Of a stretch of 64,000 nt of DNA, positions 43,777-53,415 are shown one piece after another. Numbering within the stretch: position 1 is the stretch's first letter; each line of letters starts with the position of its first letter. The position numbers were made by a program, and so were the translations under genes. The stretch spans positions 7,118 to 71,117 of the forward strand of contig CAUQBR010000009.1 of NCBI GenBank assembly GCA_963516475.1, written 5' to 3'. The notes beneath the pieces were generated by a model. That model was not told where the DNA came from. It searched no databases and saw nothing but the letters and a program-made list of their open reading frames with translations. This DNA comes from JABCPE02 sp963516475 (GTDB lineage: Bacteria; Bacteroidota; Bacteroidia; Flavobacteriales; Weeksellaceae).

Positions 43777-43925
43777 TTATTTTTATTAAAGTTATATGAA
43801 TCAGTGCTTTATGCACCACTATTTACATCTATTTTTTCTTTTCTACGATGAGAAATAAATAACATGGCAATTTATGAAAATTTGATTACTTTTACAAAAA
43901 AAATTAAGTTAAAAATTTCACAAAA

Positions 43926-44234
43926 ATGGCAATACTCAGCATCACTTTTCACACGGAAGAACACAAGATAAATGATTGGAATTCCTTTTTAGAAGAAGAA
44001 CTTTTAGCAATTATCAAAAATTTCAGCAGAAAATTCATCATTTCCGAAGTTGAATCAGAAATGCTCTCTGAAGGCAAAAATACCAATATTTTATTATTCT
44101 TTGATAATCAATCAGATAGAATTTATTTTTTAGAAAACGAACTTCCGCATATTTCAAATAAAATTTTTGATAAATTCAGCGAAAGCGTATTGATTTTCAA
44201 TACTTTTCTAAACAAAATAGAATCAAACATCTAA
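43926..44234 (+). CDS. DUF4286-like small protein
   Basis: 102 aa, alpha/beta, beginning MAILSITFHTEEHKINDWNSF and ending VLIFNTFLNKIE. Length and pattern (beta strand, Trp helix, acidic middle, Phe-rich final strand) resemble DUF4286, of unknown function. Its stop overlaps the convergent HD-domain gene by 12 bases. It is divergent from gyrA. Confidence 0.75.
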   Translation: MAILSITFHTEEHKINDWNSFLEEELLAIIKNFSRKFIISEVESEMLSEGKNTNILLFFDNQSDRIYFLENELPHISNKIFDKFSESVLIFNTFLNKIESNI

Positions 44235-44873
44235 CCCCAAATTCCATTCTTTATAAAACTGCTCCAAAAATACCAGCATAAAACTATGCTTTTCCTCTGC
44301 TAATTCCCTGCCTTTATCAGTATTCATAAGGTTTTTCAGCAGGAGCAGTTTTTCATAAAAATGATTGATTGTCGTGCCGTTGGATTTTTTATATTCTTCC
44401 TTGGTCTGATGGACATTCGGCTGAATATCAGGATTGTAAATCGGATTATTTTTATACCCTCCAAAATTAAAAGTCCGCGCTATCCCGATAGCCCCCATCG
44501 CATCCAGTCTATCCGCATCCTGCACAATTTCAAGCTCTTTGGTCTTTTCTATCGTTTCGCTTTTATTTTTAAAGGAAATATGTTTGATGACAAATAAAAT
44601 CTGCTCTATCACTTGAGCCTCCATTCCTATTTCATTAAGGAATTTCTCTGAAATCTCAAGTGCTAAGGTTTCATCTCCGTTATGAAATTTTGGGTCGGCA
44701 ATATCGTGTAATAAAGCCGAAATTTCCACAATTTCTTGATTGCTGTTTTCTGTTTTTGCAATGAGTTTTGCAAGTCGCCAAACCCGTTCGGTATGGAACC
44801 AATCATGCCCTGCCTCTGCTCCTTCCAAGGTTTTCTTTACAAAATCTATGGTCAAAGATATATTTTGGTTCAT
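44223..44873 (-). CDS. HD-domain phosphohydrolase
   Basis: 216 aa. Metal-binding HD motif: HDWFHTERVWRLA, SALLHDIADPKF (His-Asp pair) and VQDADRLDAMGAIGIARTF (third Asp). Members hydrolyse nucleotides or related phosphates. The substrate is unknown. The start is one base from the stop of the AddB-like gene, so they are coupled. Confidence 0.92.
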   Translation of the reverse strand: MNQNISLTIDFVKKTLEGAEAGHDWFHTERVWRLAKLIAKTENSNQEIVEISALLHDIADPKFHNGDETLALEISEKFLNEIGMEAQVIEQILFVIKHISFKNKSETIEKTKELEIVQDADRLDAMGAIGIARTFNFGGYKNNPIYNPDIQPNVHQTKEEYKKSNGTTINHFYEKLLLLKNLMNTDKGRELAEEKHSFMLVFLEQFYKEWNLGLDV

Positions 44874-44874
44874 T

Positions 44875-47562
44875 TTAGTTTTCTTTAAACGGAATTTCAG
44901 GGTTTAATATTTCTAAAATAATATTTTTAATGGAATTCATACAGATGCTAACATTCTCATTGTCAATATTTTCATTATCATAAATCTTCAAAGTCTGAAC
45001 GCCCTTCCCTATTTCCGCAAAACTCCAAATGCCGCATTGCAGCTGATTGACCGCAAAACCTTTGTTATGCAGAGTCATATATGCATAAATGCTCAGCTGT
45101 AAAGCCTGTTTGCTGTCCGTACTGCTCATGAAATCTTCCAATTTTTCTTCCTTTGGTTTCACGAAAAGATTTTTAGCTTTTGCGGTTTTAAAATCTATCA
45201 CTCGCACCACTCCATTTAGGCGGTCTATACGGTCTATATAACCGACAAAGTTAATTTTTTCACCATTTTCATCCAGCAAAAACTCAGCATTAATACCATT
45301 TTCTAAACTTATGATTTCTAAAGAGTTACCGGCTTTAATTAAACCTAAATCATAATCTAAAATATGCTCTACCACCTTGGCTGCCATAGATTTATGAATA
45401 TAGTTCATTCCTCGTTCATAGAGCTCTGGCTGGTGTTTAAGTTTAGAAATCGCCTCCTTAATCGCTTCATCTATTTTTGGCTTTAAATCTTCTATATCGC
45501 TTTCTTTCAGTACTTTACCTTCTTTTTTTTGATATAGCCAATCCAAAGCATAATGCACCAAATTCCCATAGTTTCGCTGCGAAAGCTCCTCTTCTATCTC
45601 ATCCGTTTCCTTTGCTTTTAAGATGTTATTTAAGTAAAAATCAATCGGATTATAGAGATAAGAAATCAAATGCGATGCTGAAATCCTACTCTTCCATTCA
45701 TTTAGTTTCTCTAAAACTTTTTCTGTTTTTTCTATGATTATTGGCTCCTGCAAAATCGGTTCAGAGGTATTTTCTATCACGATATGCTCCATTTTATGAG
45801 GACTTTCCATTTCCATTTGAGTAATAAATCTACTTTTCTCGCCCGTATTCACTCCAGAACCTAAGGCATTGTATAACAGATAGATATTTTTAGAATTTTG
45901 CAGCAAACGGTAGAAATGGTAGGCATAAATACTGTCATTTTCCAAAAAAGTATTTAGTCCAAAATTCCTTCTCACATCGAACGGAAGATAGGTATTTTGC
46001 GTATTCCCCAGCGGCAGTTTTCCTTCATTTACAGAAAGCAGAATAATATTTTCAAAATCCAAAAGACGAGTTTCTAAAAGCCCCATAAACTGAAGTCCCT
46101 CAAGCGGTTCGCCCTGAAAATCCAAGTTTTCTGAATTGACAAGCTGATTCATCAAAACCTCCAGCGCATCTATCGAAATCTCAAAATCATAATCTTTCAT
46201 ATGATTTTTTAGAATCTTAAATGTCGTTTCAAAAAGAGAAACATTTTCATATAAAATATCATCTATATCCCTGAACTTCAGCTGATAACAAAAATTAGAC
46301 AAATATTCCAGCAGTTCAGTAGCTGTTCTCTTCTCAAAAAGCTGAAAATAAGAAAGCTCTCCCAAATGCTCCTGCATCATTTTTTTCGAAATATAAACGA
46401 TATTTTCGTCTTCGATTTTAGCCATGAATTGGTCTATGATTTTTCGGTCTTCTTCATTATCTGGAAACTCCTCCAAAACCGAAAAAACATCCAAATAATA
46501 GTAGTATTTATCATTTTTTTCAAGCTGTTTTTGTAGGTAAAAAAGCTTCTTAATCGCCCCGCTGAAACCAAGATTTTTGATAGGAAATCCCATCGTGATA
46601 TTGAGATTATCCACAAAACTCACCGCGTCCAGACTCGGCAGAAGCAGATTTTCATCTAATAAAACAACCGCTGTTTTAGAATAATTTTCTCTTGGAATTT
46701 CTTGTAAAATTTCAGGCAAAATTTTGGTTTGGGCTACATTCCCTGCGACCTCATAGACCTTGATGTTTTTCTCTTCACAAAAACTATTTTCTACCCACTG
46801 GAATTTTCGGTTTTCATTAAATTCCTTCCAGTGCATATGTTTTCTCAGAAACTTTCCAGCCTCCTGTTTTAGGTCTTTTATGTAATATTCATCCGCTTGG
46901 AAAAAGCATTCTGCTTTTCCTTTTTGGAGCAGTTCCCGAATCAATTTCTCCTCCAAAGGCGTAAGCGCATTAAAACCACAAAAAACAAATTTTGTTTCCG
47001 TTTCCTCTGCGAAATCGCTTATTTTCTCTCTCACCATTTCGTGAATCATCCCATCAGTCGCCCAGCCTTTTGTTTGGAGATTTTCCTTTAATTTAGGTAA
47101 AAAAACATTCATCTTTTTCCAAAAATTAAGGTTTCGTTTCCTTGCATTATCTCCATCGCCCAGCGTTTCACCCCAGTTTTTAATTCGCTCATCATCAAGC
47201 ATATATTCCAAAACAGCCTTGTCCTCTTCGCTGAATTTAAGCATATCATCCCAGTCTTTCAGCAAAGTAGGAAACCATTTTAGGAAGTTTTCCAAAGTTT
47301 CTTCGGGATAGATTTTCTTATAAATATCATACCCAAAAAGCCACAGAGATATTCCCTGAATGTGCTGTTTTCCAGATATTTTCTTAATCAATTCATCCAC
47401 TGTAAAAAACTCAGGCAAAAAACCTTCGTATTTCTGCTCTTTTAGGATTTGTTTCAAAAAAACAACGGGTCTTTTCCCTGGTAAAACGATTACAGTCTGG
47501 GACAAATCCGAAGTTTCTGATAATAATTCCGAAATAATTTTTGAGAGAAATTTCATATTCAA
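44875..47562 (-). CDS. PD-(D/E)XK nuclease-family protein, AddB-like
   Basis: 895 aa. N-terminal inactive helicase-like part with IVLPGKRPVVFLKQIL (Walker-like but degenerate), middle UvrD-type strands (TAVVLLDENLLLPSL, NIILLSVNEGKLPLGN), and a C-terminal RecB-like nuclease with GNLVHYALDWLY, FVGYIDRIDRLNGVVRVIDFKTAK (D...D-x-K). It resembles the AddB subunit of the AddAB helicase-nuclease that processes broken ends. An addA gene is not adjacent in this window. Confidence 0.88.
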   Translation of the reverse strand: MNMKFLSKIISELLSETSDLSQTVIVLPGKRPVVFLKQILKEQKYEGFLPEFFTVDELIKKISGKQHIQGISLWLFGYDIYKKIYPEETLENFLKWFPTLLKDWDDMLKFSEEDKAVLEYMLDDERIKNWGETLGDGDNARKRNLNFWKKMNVFLPKLKENLQTKGWATDGMIHEMVREKISDFAEETETKFVFCGFNALTPLEEKLIRELLQKGKAECFFQADEYYIKDLKQEAGKFLRKHMHWKEFNENRKFQWVENSFCEEKNIKVYEVAGNVAQTKILPEILQEIPRENYSKTAVVLLDENLLLPSLDAVSFVDNLNITMGFPIKNLGFSGAIKKLFYLQKQLEKNDKYYYYLDVFSVLEEFPDNEEDRKIIDQFMAKIEDENIVYISKKMMQEHLGELSYFQLFEKRTATELLEYLSNFCYQLKFRDIDDILYENVSLFETTFKILKNHMKDYDFEISIDALEVLMNQLVNSENLDFQGEPLEGLQFMGLLETRLLDFENIILLSVNEGKLPLGNTQNTYLPFDVRRNFGLNTFLENDSIYAYHFYRLLQNSKNIYLLYNALGSGVNTGEKSRFITQMEMESPHKMEHIVIENTSEPILQEPIIIEKTEKVLEKLNEWKSRISASHLISYLYNPIDFYLNNILKAKETDEIEEELSQRNYGNLVHYALDWLYQKKEGKVLKESDIEDLKPKIDEAIKEAISKLKHQPELYERGMNYIHKSMAAKVVEHILDYDLGLIKAGNSLEIISLENGINAEFLLDENGEKINFVGYIDRIDRLNGVVRVIDFKTAKAKNLFVKPKEEKLEDFMSSTDSKQALQLSIYAYMTLHNKGFAVNQLQCGIWSFAEIGKGVQTLKIYDNENIDNENVSICMNSIKNIILEILNPEIPFKEN

Positions 47563-47615
47563 TTATTTATATAAAAACAATAATTAAAAGCTATAACAAA
47601 TTAACAATCAATTAT

Positions 47616-48251
47616 CTATGAATTAAAATTTCCTTTTGACAAATACACCACTTTTTTGGTATCAAAAAATTCTTCTTCAAAATAATTTTTCAGCTGAAAA
47701 ATCTCACAGCGAAGCCCTGCCAGTTCCTCCGCCAAATCTCCTCCTTTGAGGTAAAGCACGCCGTTGTGCTTTTCATTGAACTGTTCCTTTTCAAATTTTC
47801 CTTTCAGCCATCGCAAAAACTCAGGCATCTGGGTAACAGCCCTGCTCACCACAAAATGAAACTTCTCTTTCAGTTTCTCAGCTCTTCCATGCACTGCGGT
47901 CACATTTTTCAGCCCAAGTCCCTCTGAAACAGCCTCCACCACTTTTATTTTCTTGCCAATGGAATCTATCAGCGTAAAACTCACCTCTGGGAAAAGAATA
48001 GCCAGCGGAATCCCAGGAAACCCGCCTCCTGTGCCGACATCCAGCACCTTTGTGCCATCTGCAAAAGGCATTGCTTTGGCAATTCCGAGCGAATGCAGAA
48101 TGTGCTTTTCATAAAGCCCATCCATATCTTTTCGGGAAATGACATTTATTTTCTCGTTCCATTCGGTGTATAGCTGTTCCAGTTTTTCAAACTGCTGTTT
48201 TTGTTCATCAGTGATTTCTGGAAAATATTTTAAAATAAGTGATACAGACAT
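47616..48251 (-). CDS. rsmG: 16S rRNA (guanine-527 N7) methyltransferase
   Basis: 211 aa, Rossmann-fold SAM enzyme with VLDVGTGGGFPGIPLAILFP (SAM loop), LIDSIGKKIKVVEA and VVSRAVTQMPEFL. Modifies G527 of 16S rRNA. Loss gives low-level streptomycin resistance in other species. Confidence 0.95.
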   Translation of the reverse strand: MSVSLILKYFPEITDEQKQQFEKLEQLYTEWNEKINVISRKDMDGLYEKHILHSLGIAKAMPFADGTKVLDVGTGGGFPGIPLAILFPEVSFTLIDSIGKKIKVVEAVSEGLGLKNVTAVHGRAEKLKEKFHFVVSRAVTQMPEFLRWLKGKFEKEQFNEKHNGVLYLKGGDLAEELAGLRCEIFQLKNYFEEEFFDTKKVVYLSKGNFNS

Positions 48252-48283
48252 TTTTTAGAATTGATTTTTACAAAAATACATAA

Positions 48284-48320
48284 AAAACTTCGACAAAGCG
48301 ATGCCTTGCCGAAGTTAATT
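48284..48320 (-). terminator. Terminator of the DUF4180 gene
   Basis: AACTTCG (48287-48293) pairs with CGAAGTT (48310-48316), extended by CAA/TTG, with T residues on the minus strand. Confidence 0.65.
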
Positions 48321-48335
48321 TTATTTAGATAAAAT

Positions 48336-48683
48336 TTATTTTAATCCATCTTCAACAGTAGTAACAAAATTAATTTGCTTTCCTTTGTTACTCTCAAAGA
48401 TAAAATCATTTAGACTTTTACTTTCATATTTCTCAAAATCACCAATAATAGCTAATGGCATAGAATATTGAGAAAACTTTTGAAGGATATTTCCAGCGAT
48501 TTTATTCTTTAACTCGAAAAAATCTGAAATCATATTTTCTTCATAAATGATGAGCTTGTCAAACCCTTGATAAGACATATTGCCTATCAAATCCACAGCA
48601 TCCTCAACAGTCTGTAAGACAATATCATCCGATATGATTTCGGCAATTTTTCTGTCATCAATCGTATGGATTTTAATTTCCAT
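48336..48683 (-). CDS. DUF4180-family protein
   Basis: 115 aa, alpha/beta: IKIHTIDDRKIAEIISDD, DAVDLIGNMSYQGFDKLIIY and PLAIIGDFEKYESKSLNDFI match DUF4180, seen widely in Bacteroidota and Firmicutes with no known function. It follows the aminotransferase by one base and so is probably translated from the same mRNA. Confidence 0.85.
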   Translation of the reverse strand: MEIKIHTIDDRKIAEIISDDIVLQTVEDAVDLIGNMSYQGFDKLIIYEENMISDFFELKNKIAGNILQKFSQYSMPLAIIGDFEKYESKSLNDFIFESNKGKQINFVTTVEDGLK

Positions 48684-48684
48684 T

Positions 48685-49872
48685 TTATTTATTCAATAAT
48701 TCTTTTATTCTTCTCATTGCCTCTACCAGCTGCTCTTCTGATGCTGCGTAAGAGAAACGGATACAGTTTTTGTCTCCGAAAGACACACCGCCTACTGTTG
48801 CTACATGTGCTTTTTCTAAAAGATACATCGCAAAATCATCAGAATCATTGATTTTCACGCCATCCAAAGTCTGACCTATGTAGTGAGAAATATCTGGGAA
48901 CATATAAAAAGCGCCTTTTGGTTTGTTGATTTTGAAACCTTTTATTTCTTTTAAAAGATTGAAAACCAGCTCTCTTCTCTTTTCAAAGCTATCAATCATG
49001 TATTTGTATTCAGAAGGATTGGTTTCTAATGCTGTGATAGAAGCTCTCTGCGCAATGGTATTCGCTCCAGAAGTCATCTGTCCCTGCACCTTGTCACAAG
49101 CGGCAGCAAGCCAAGTAGGACACGCAGAATAGCCTATTCTCCATCCTGTCATCGCGAAAGCCTTTGACATTCCGTTGATTACAGCAGTCTGCTCATACAC
49201 TTGCGGAAATTCTGCGATAGATGTATGTTTTCCACCATAATTGATAAATTCATAGATTTCATCAGAAATAATGGTAATTTGCGGATATTTTGCGATAACA
49301 TTTGCAATAGCCTCCAACTCTTCTCTTTCATAGAAACTTCCAGAAGGGTTACATGGAGAACTGAATAGCAATGCCTTAGTTTTAGGAGTAATCGCTGCTT
49401 CCAGCTGAGCCGCTGTCATCTTGAAATCTGTATCTATCGTTGTATTGACAAAAACAGAAACACCGCCCATCATTTTTACCATTTCATCATAACTTACCCA
49501 GTATGGCGTTGGTAAAATTACTTCATCACCATCATTTACAACAGAAGCCAATACATTGAAAATAGATTGTTTCGCTCCGTTAGAAACGCAGATTTGGTTT
49601 GGTTTGTAGTCAAGATTATTATCTCTTTTTAGTTTTTTACAAACCGCCTCACGAAGTTCTAAAAACCCTGTAACAGGCGAATAGTGGCTGTAGTTTTGGT
49701 GAATAGCATCTATCGCCGCTTGTTTGATATTATCTGGAACATCAAAATCAGGTTCTCCCAGTGTAAGGCTTATCACATCTATTCCTTGATTTTTCATTTC
49801 TCTGGCTTTATTAGTCATCACAAAAGTCTTGGAATAGCTCAGTCTATTGAGTCTATCAGAAAGTTTTTCCAT
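48685..49872 (-). CDS. Pyridoxal-phosphate aminotransferase (aspartate type, class I)
   Basis: 395 aa. SLTLGEPDFDVPDNI at the start, SNGAKQSIFNVL, and FSSPCNPSGSF, the Schiff-base Lys in MSKAFAMTGWRIGY (about 239), and a substrate Arg near the end (NCIRFSYAAS). Probably transfers amino groups between aspartate and 2-oxoglutarate. Exact substrate not certain. Confidence 0.92.
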   Translation of the reverse strand: MEKLSDRLNRLSYSKTFVMTNKAREMKNQGIDVISLTLGEPDFDVPDNIKQAAIDAIHQNYSHYSPVTGFLELREAVCKKLKRDNNLDYKPNQICVSNGAKQSIFNVLASVVNDGDEVILPTPYWVSYDEMVKMMGGVSVFVNTTIDTDFKMTAAQLEAAITPKTKALLFSSPCNPSGSFYEREELEAIANVIAKYPQITIISDEIYEFINYGGKHTSIAEFPQVYEQTAVINGMSKAFAMTGWRIGYSACPTWLAAACDKVQGQMTSGANTIAQRASITALETNPSEYKYMIDSFEKRRELVFNLLKEIKGFKINKPKGAFYMFPDISHYIGQTLDGVKINDSDDFAMYLLEKAHVATVGGVSFGDKNCIRFSYAASEEQLVEAMRRIKELLNK

Positions 49873-49921
49873 TTTTATTTATTTTTTACAAAGTTAATCA
49901 AATTAAAATTATATTTCTCTT

Positions 49922-50287
49922 TTATTTTGTATCGTTTTTATTTTCAAAGAATATTTTTAGGTTTTCTAAATTTTTCTTCTCGCTTCCTACGAAAATTTCT
50001 TTTTCGGTAAGAAAAACAGGGCGTTTCAGAAAACTATAATGGTCTAAAATCAAGTTCTTAAAATCCTCTTCTTTCAGCGTTTTCACATCTATTTCTCTTG
50101 CCTTTATCTGTGTAGATTTTTTACTAAAAAGCGCCTCATAACTTCCTGTAATTTTATACATTTCCTGAAGTTCTTCGCTGGTTACATTCTCGGATTTCAG
50201 TTCTCTGATTTCCCAGTCTGTAAGGTCAAATTCAGACATTATTCTCTTGCAGGTACTGCATGTTTTTAGATAAAATACTTTTTTCAT
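49922..50287 (-). CDS. ArsC/Spx/YffB-family thioredoxin-fold protein
   Basis: 121 aa. YLKTCSTCKR at the start holds the CxxC-like site (Cys10, Cys13), and SKKSTQIKAREIDVKTL plus SFLKRPVFLTEKEI the family core. Could be an arsenate reductase or a Spx-like RNA polymerase regulator. No arsenic genes are nearby, so the function is open. Confidence 0.85.
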   Translation of the reverse strand: MKKVFYLKTCSTCKRIMSEFDLTDWEIRELKSENVTSEELQEMYKITGSYEALFSKKSTQIKAREIDVKTLKEEDFKNLILDHYSFLKRPVFLTEKEIFVGSEKKNLENLKIFFENKNDTK

Positions 50288-50317
50288 TATTAAATAATTC
50301 TTTTTACGAATTTATAT

Positions 50318-51142
50318 TTACAAGAGCTTAATTCTATCATCTAAAATTTCTATGATTTTATCCTTATAAAGCCCTCCGATAGCTTTTTTAAAGTTTTTCT
50401 TGCTCATTTGCAGTTCTTCCTTTATTTCCTCCGGCGAAGACTCATCAGAAAGATACAAAAGACCATAGCCCTGCTCCAGTTTTTCTAATATTTTCTGCTT
50501 AAATTCATCCATATTCTGGTATCCTTCTGGCTGTAGAGAAACATCTATTTTTCCGTCTTCACGAAGGTTTTTGATGTATCCTACTTCCTCCGAAAATGGA
50601 TAAAGTTTTTTGTAAATATCCGAAAAATAAACCAATCCTATATATTTTTGATTGATGATGACATTCCAGCCGAGTTCAGATTCATTAGCTATGATTAAAG
50701 AAACTTTATCCCCTTTTTTAAATGGAAGTTCCTGATACTGTGGATTTCTTTTAAATTTAGTTGTCCCTGTCAGAAGCCCTGTTTCTTCATCGATATAGAC
50801 ATAAACCAAATATTTTTTTCCTTCTATTATCTTGGTTTTCTGCTGTTTATAAGGGATAAATAAATCCTTGATAATTCCCCAATCCATAAAAGCCCCACTC
50901 GGAAGGGTGTGGGTGCAGGTCATAACCGCAAATTCCCCAACTTGGCAAAACGGCGTTTCTATGGTCGCTTGCAGCTGGTTATTATCCTGATAAACAAACA
51001 CTTCCACTTCATCTCCTATATTCCAGTTTTCATCAGAAAAAATCTTCGGAAGAAAACATTTTTCCTTATTTTTATCTTCTAAATAAACGCCCTGATGATT
51101 TCGTTCTGAGACTGTTAGTGTCTGTATTTTTCCTAATTCCAT
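50318..51142 (-). CDS. CvfB-like S1-domain RNA-binding protein
   Basis: 274 aa with three to four S1-type domains then a winged-helix end. Landmarks: CTHTLPSGAFMDWGIIKDLFIPY, EEVGYIKNLREDGKIDVSLQ, and SKKNFKKAIGGLYKDKII. CvfB proteins bind RNA and modulate virulence genes in staphylococci. Role here unknown. Confidence 0.88.
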   Translation of the reverse strand: MELGKIQTLTVSERNHQGVYLEDKNKEKCFLPKIFSDENWNIGDEVEVFVYQDNNQLQATIETPFCQVGEFAVMTCTHTLPSGAFMDWGIIKDLFIPYKQQKTKIIEGKKYLVYVYIDEETGLLTGTTKFKRNPQYQELPFKKGDKVSLIIANESELGWNVIINQKYIGLVYFSDIYKKLYPFSEEVGYIKNLREDGKIDVSLQPEGYQNMDEFKQKILEKLEQGYGLLYLSDESSPEEIKEELQMSKKNFKKAIGGLYKDKIIEILDDRIKLL

Positions 51143-51184
51143 TAGTTTTTATTGTTTTATTTACTCCTCTTTTTGGGAGTTTTT

Positions 51185-52138
51185 TTAATGATTTGATACT
51201 TTTAATTCCACCAAAACAGGAAAATGGTCACTATACCCTCCTAAATACCGCGTTCCTGCATAGGTACGGAATGGTTTTCCTTGATATTTTCCATCTCTAG
51301 TTCTGAGGTCATTATGTGCAAAAACTTCTGCTTTCTCGAATCTTAATAAAGAATTTTGCCCATAGAAATACTCAGAAAGTATGATTTGGTCAAATAAAAG
51401 TCCTTGTTTTGAGTAAAAAGTGGAATATCTGCGCTCATGATACAGCCTCGAAAAAGGATTTTCCAAAATCTTTTCCGAGCCGTCATTGTAGAGCAAAAAG
51501 TTCATATTTTCTGCATAGGGATTTTCATTAAAATCTCCCAAAAGCATCACGGCTTCTCGGTTGTCTTTGAGTAGAGCCAATGTTTTTTCTTTGACTTCGT
51601 TTAGGATATAGTCCCTTTTGGGCTGGTTGATGCCATCATCTCTTTTTGATGGTAGATGAAGAACAAAAATATTGAGAATATCCGCTCTGTATCGGACTTT
51701 GCAATGAAGAATATCTCTGGTCGTATCCATGCCATCCACGCCATCTTCTTCAAATTCAAAAATAAAACTTATCGTATCAGAATCTATAATATCTATCTTG
51801 GTTTTGTCATAAAGAAGCGCTGTGTCTACGCCTCTTTCATCCAAAGAATCATAATGCACATAAGCATATCTACCATCAAAAACAGGTTGCTGAATCAAGT
51901 CTTCCAATACTGAATTATCAGCAATTTCCGCCAAACCAATAATAAAAGGAAGCTCGCCTTTTTCGTGTTTCATAAGCCCAAAGACATGAGAAAGCCTCTG
52001 CAACTTGTGTTTATACCGCCATTCATTCCATTTTTTTAGGCCAGAGAATTTTTTACTCTCTCCTTTTACAAATTTCTCATCGGGCGGAAAAAGATTTTCC
52101 ACATTATAAAAAACCGCTAGTTCTTTATGACTCTTCAT
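51185..52138 (-). CDS. Endonuclease/exonuclease/phosphatase-family protein
   Basis: 317 aa, cytoplasmic (no signal peptide). Family motifs: LAVFYNVENLFPP, IGLAEI, LHLPSKRDDG, VMLLGDFNENPY (catalytic Asp-x-Asn) and YSDHFPVLVEL with the final Asp-His. Probably a phosphodiesterase or phosphatase of the EEP superfamily. Substrate unknown. Confidence 0.9.
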   Translation of the reverse strand: MKSHKELAVFYNVENLFPPDEKFVKGESKKFSGLKKWNEWRYKHKLQRLSHVFGLMKHEKGELPFIIGLAEIADNSVLEDLIQQPVFDGRYAYVHYDSLDERGVDTALLYDKTKIDIIDSDTISFIFEFEEDGVDGMDTTRDILHCKVRYRADILNIFVLHLPSKRDDGINQPKRDYILNEVKEKTLALLKDNREAVMLLGDFNENPYAENMNFLLYNDGSEKILENPFSRLYHERRYSTFYSKQGLLFDQIILSEYFYGQNSLLRFEKAEVFAHNDLRTRDGKYQGKPFRTYAGTRYLGGYSDHFPVLVELKVSNH

Positions 52139-52204
52139 CGTTATCCTAAAATATACCGCAAGGTATCATTTTTTTAGCAAAAATCCTTTGAAAATTTAAA
52201 TTAT

Positions 52205-52879
52205 TTAATCTAATAGGTCTGGGCGCTTCTGCTGGGTGATTTCTAGCGCTTTTTCGTGTCGCCACTGCTCTATCGCTGCAAAATTACCACTCAAAAGAAC
52301 TTTCGGAACTTCAAGCCCTTTATAAACTTCTGGGCGTGTGTATATCGGCGGCGAAAGAAGATTGTCCTGAAAACTATCCGTAAGGGCTGACTGCTCGTCA
52401 TTCAGAACACCCGGTAATAGTCTGACCACAGAATCCACAAGAACACATGCCGCCAGCTCCCCTCCTGTAAGAACAAAATCTCCGATGGAAATCTCCATCG
52501 TTACATGTAAATCCCTCACTCTCTGGTCAATACCCTTGTAATGCCCACAGATTAAAATCAAATTTTCTTTTAGAGAAAGGCTGTTTGCTATTTTTTGATT
52601 GAGTGTCTTGCCATCTGGTGTCAGATAGATGATTTCATCATAGTTTCGCTCTGATTTTAGCTGAGAAATACATTTATCCAGCGGTTCCACCATCATTACC
52701 ATTCCCGCGCCGCCGCCATACTGGGTGTCATCTATTTGTTTATAATTATTCGTGGAATAATCCCTTACATTATGGAAATGTATTTCTGCCAGCCCTTTTT
52801 CTATCGCTCTTTTTAGCATTGAAACCTTGAAAGGGCTTTCCATCAGTTCTGGAACCACAGTGATAATATCTATCCTCAT
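52205..52879 (-). CDS. trmD: tRNA (guanine-37 N1) methyltransferase
   Basis: 224 aa, trefoil-knot SAM enzyme. RIDIITVVPELMES at the start, QYGGGAGMVMMVEPL, ICGHYKGIDQRV (knot) and ISIGDFVLTGGELAA. Methylates G37 to keep the reading frame. It stands alone, not with rpsP-rimM-rplS as in enterobacteria. Confidence 0.96.
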   Translation of the reverse strand: MRIDIITVVPELMESPFKVSMLKRAIEKGLAEIHFHNVRDYSTNNYKQIDDTQYGGGAGMVMMVEPLDKCISQLKSERNYDEIIYLTPDGKTLNQKIANSLSLKENLILICGHYKGIDQRVRDLHVTMEISIGDFVLTGGELAACVLVDSVVRLLPGVLNDEQSALTDSFQDNLLSPPIYTRPEVYKGLEVPKVLLSGNFAAIEQWRHEKALEITQQKRPDLLD

Positions 52880-52920
52880 AAATCAGAATTTTCCGCAAAA
52901 ATAATAATATTTTATCATTT

Positions 52921-53307
52921 TTAAGTTAAATGAATATATTCTGTAACCAGCACAATGTAACATTTTTTACCCAATCGGTCAGCTACTTTTCTTGCTTCCA
53001 TTATTCCCTCTTTGGCTTTATCATAGCTTCTTTGCAAATAATCTGCGCTCTCTTCATCATCTAATTTATCACAATACCAGTTTAGATAATGAAACTCTTT
53101 TCCCAAAATATCATGAGCATAAACAAGCTCTCCATCGGCTTCCGTGAAAATATCTCCTCCATAGATTGCGATTTTTTCTTCGTTTAATAATTCTATCGCT
53201 TGTAAAGCATCTTCTACCGACAAAGCTTTCTCTTCGCTCTGATAATCAACTGATAAAGGCCTGCCCTTTTGATTCAGAAAACCTAAATACCATAATTCTT
53301 TTTTCAT
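52921..53307 (-). CDS. Imm40-like immunity-type protein
   Basis: 128 aa from ATG 53307 (MKKELWYLGF). EEKIAIYGGDIFTEADGELV, FHYLNWYCDKLDDEESADYL, and RSYDKAKEGIMEARK resemble the Imm40 family of polymorphic-toxin immunity proteins, with its GGD, WYCD and RS motifs. The similarity is by pattern only. No toxin gene is adjacent. An upstream ATG-less start at 53391 is rejected, since the added part is a hydrophobic stretch overlapping the lolD promoter. Confidence 0.75.
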   Translation of the reverse strand: MKKELWYLGFLNQKGRPLSVDYQSEEKALSVEDALQAIELLNEEKIAIYGGDIFTEADGELVYAHDILGKEFHYLNWYCDKLDDEESADYLQRSYDKAKEGIMEARKVADRLGKKCYIVLVTEYIHLT

Positions 53308-53373
53308 TCTAAAATCAACATTTCTGCTCAAAATTATAAACAAAAAAGAAATCCACAAAACTAAAAAGTTTAT

Positions 53374-53381
53374 TATCTTTG
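53374..53381 (+). promoter_or_regulatory. -7 box of lolD
   Basis: TATCTTTG, 34 bases before ATG 53416 and 19 before ATG 53401. Confidence 0.55.
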
Positions 53382-53415
53382 CCCTCGGCATAATCAGTTT
53401 ATGCTAAATTCAAAC

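Noticed and set aside
51163..51188. ACTCC/GGGAGT stem with T-run as a terminator of the EEP gene
   Set aside because: The T-run is on the plus strand, whereas both flanking genes are on the minus strand. Not supported as a functional terminator.
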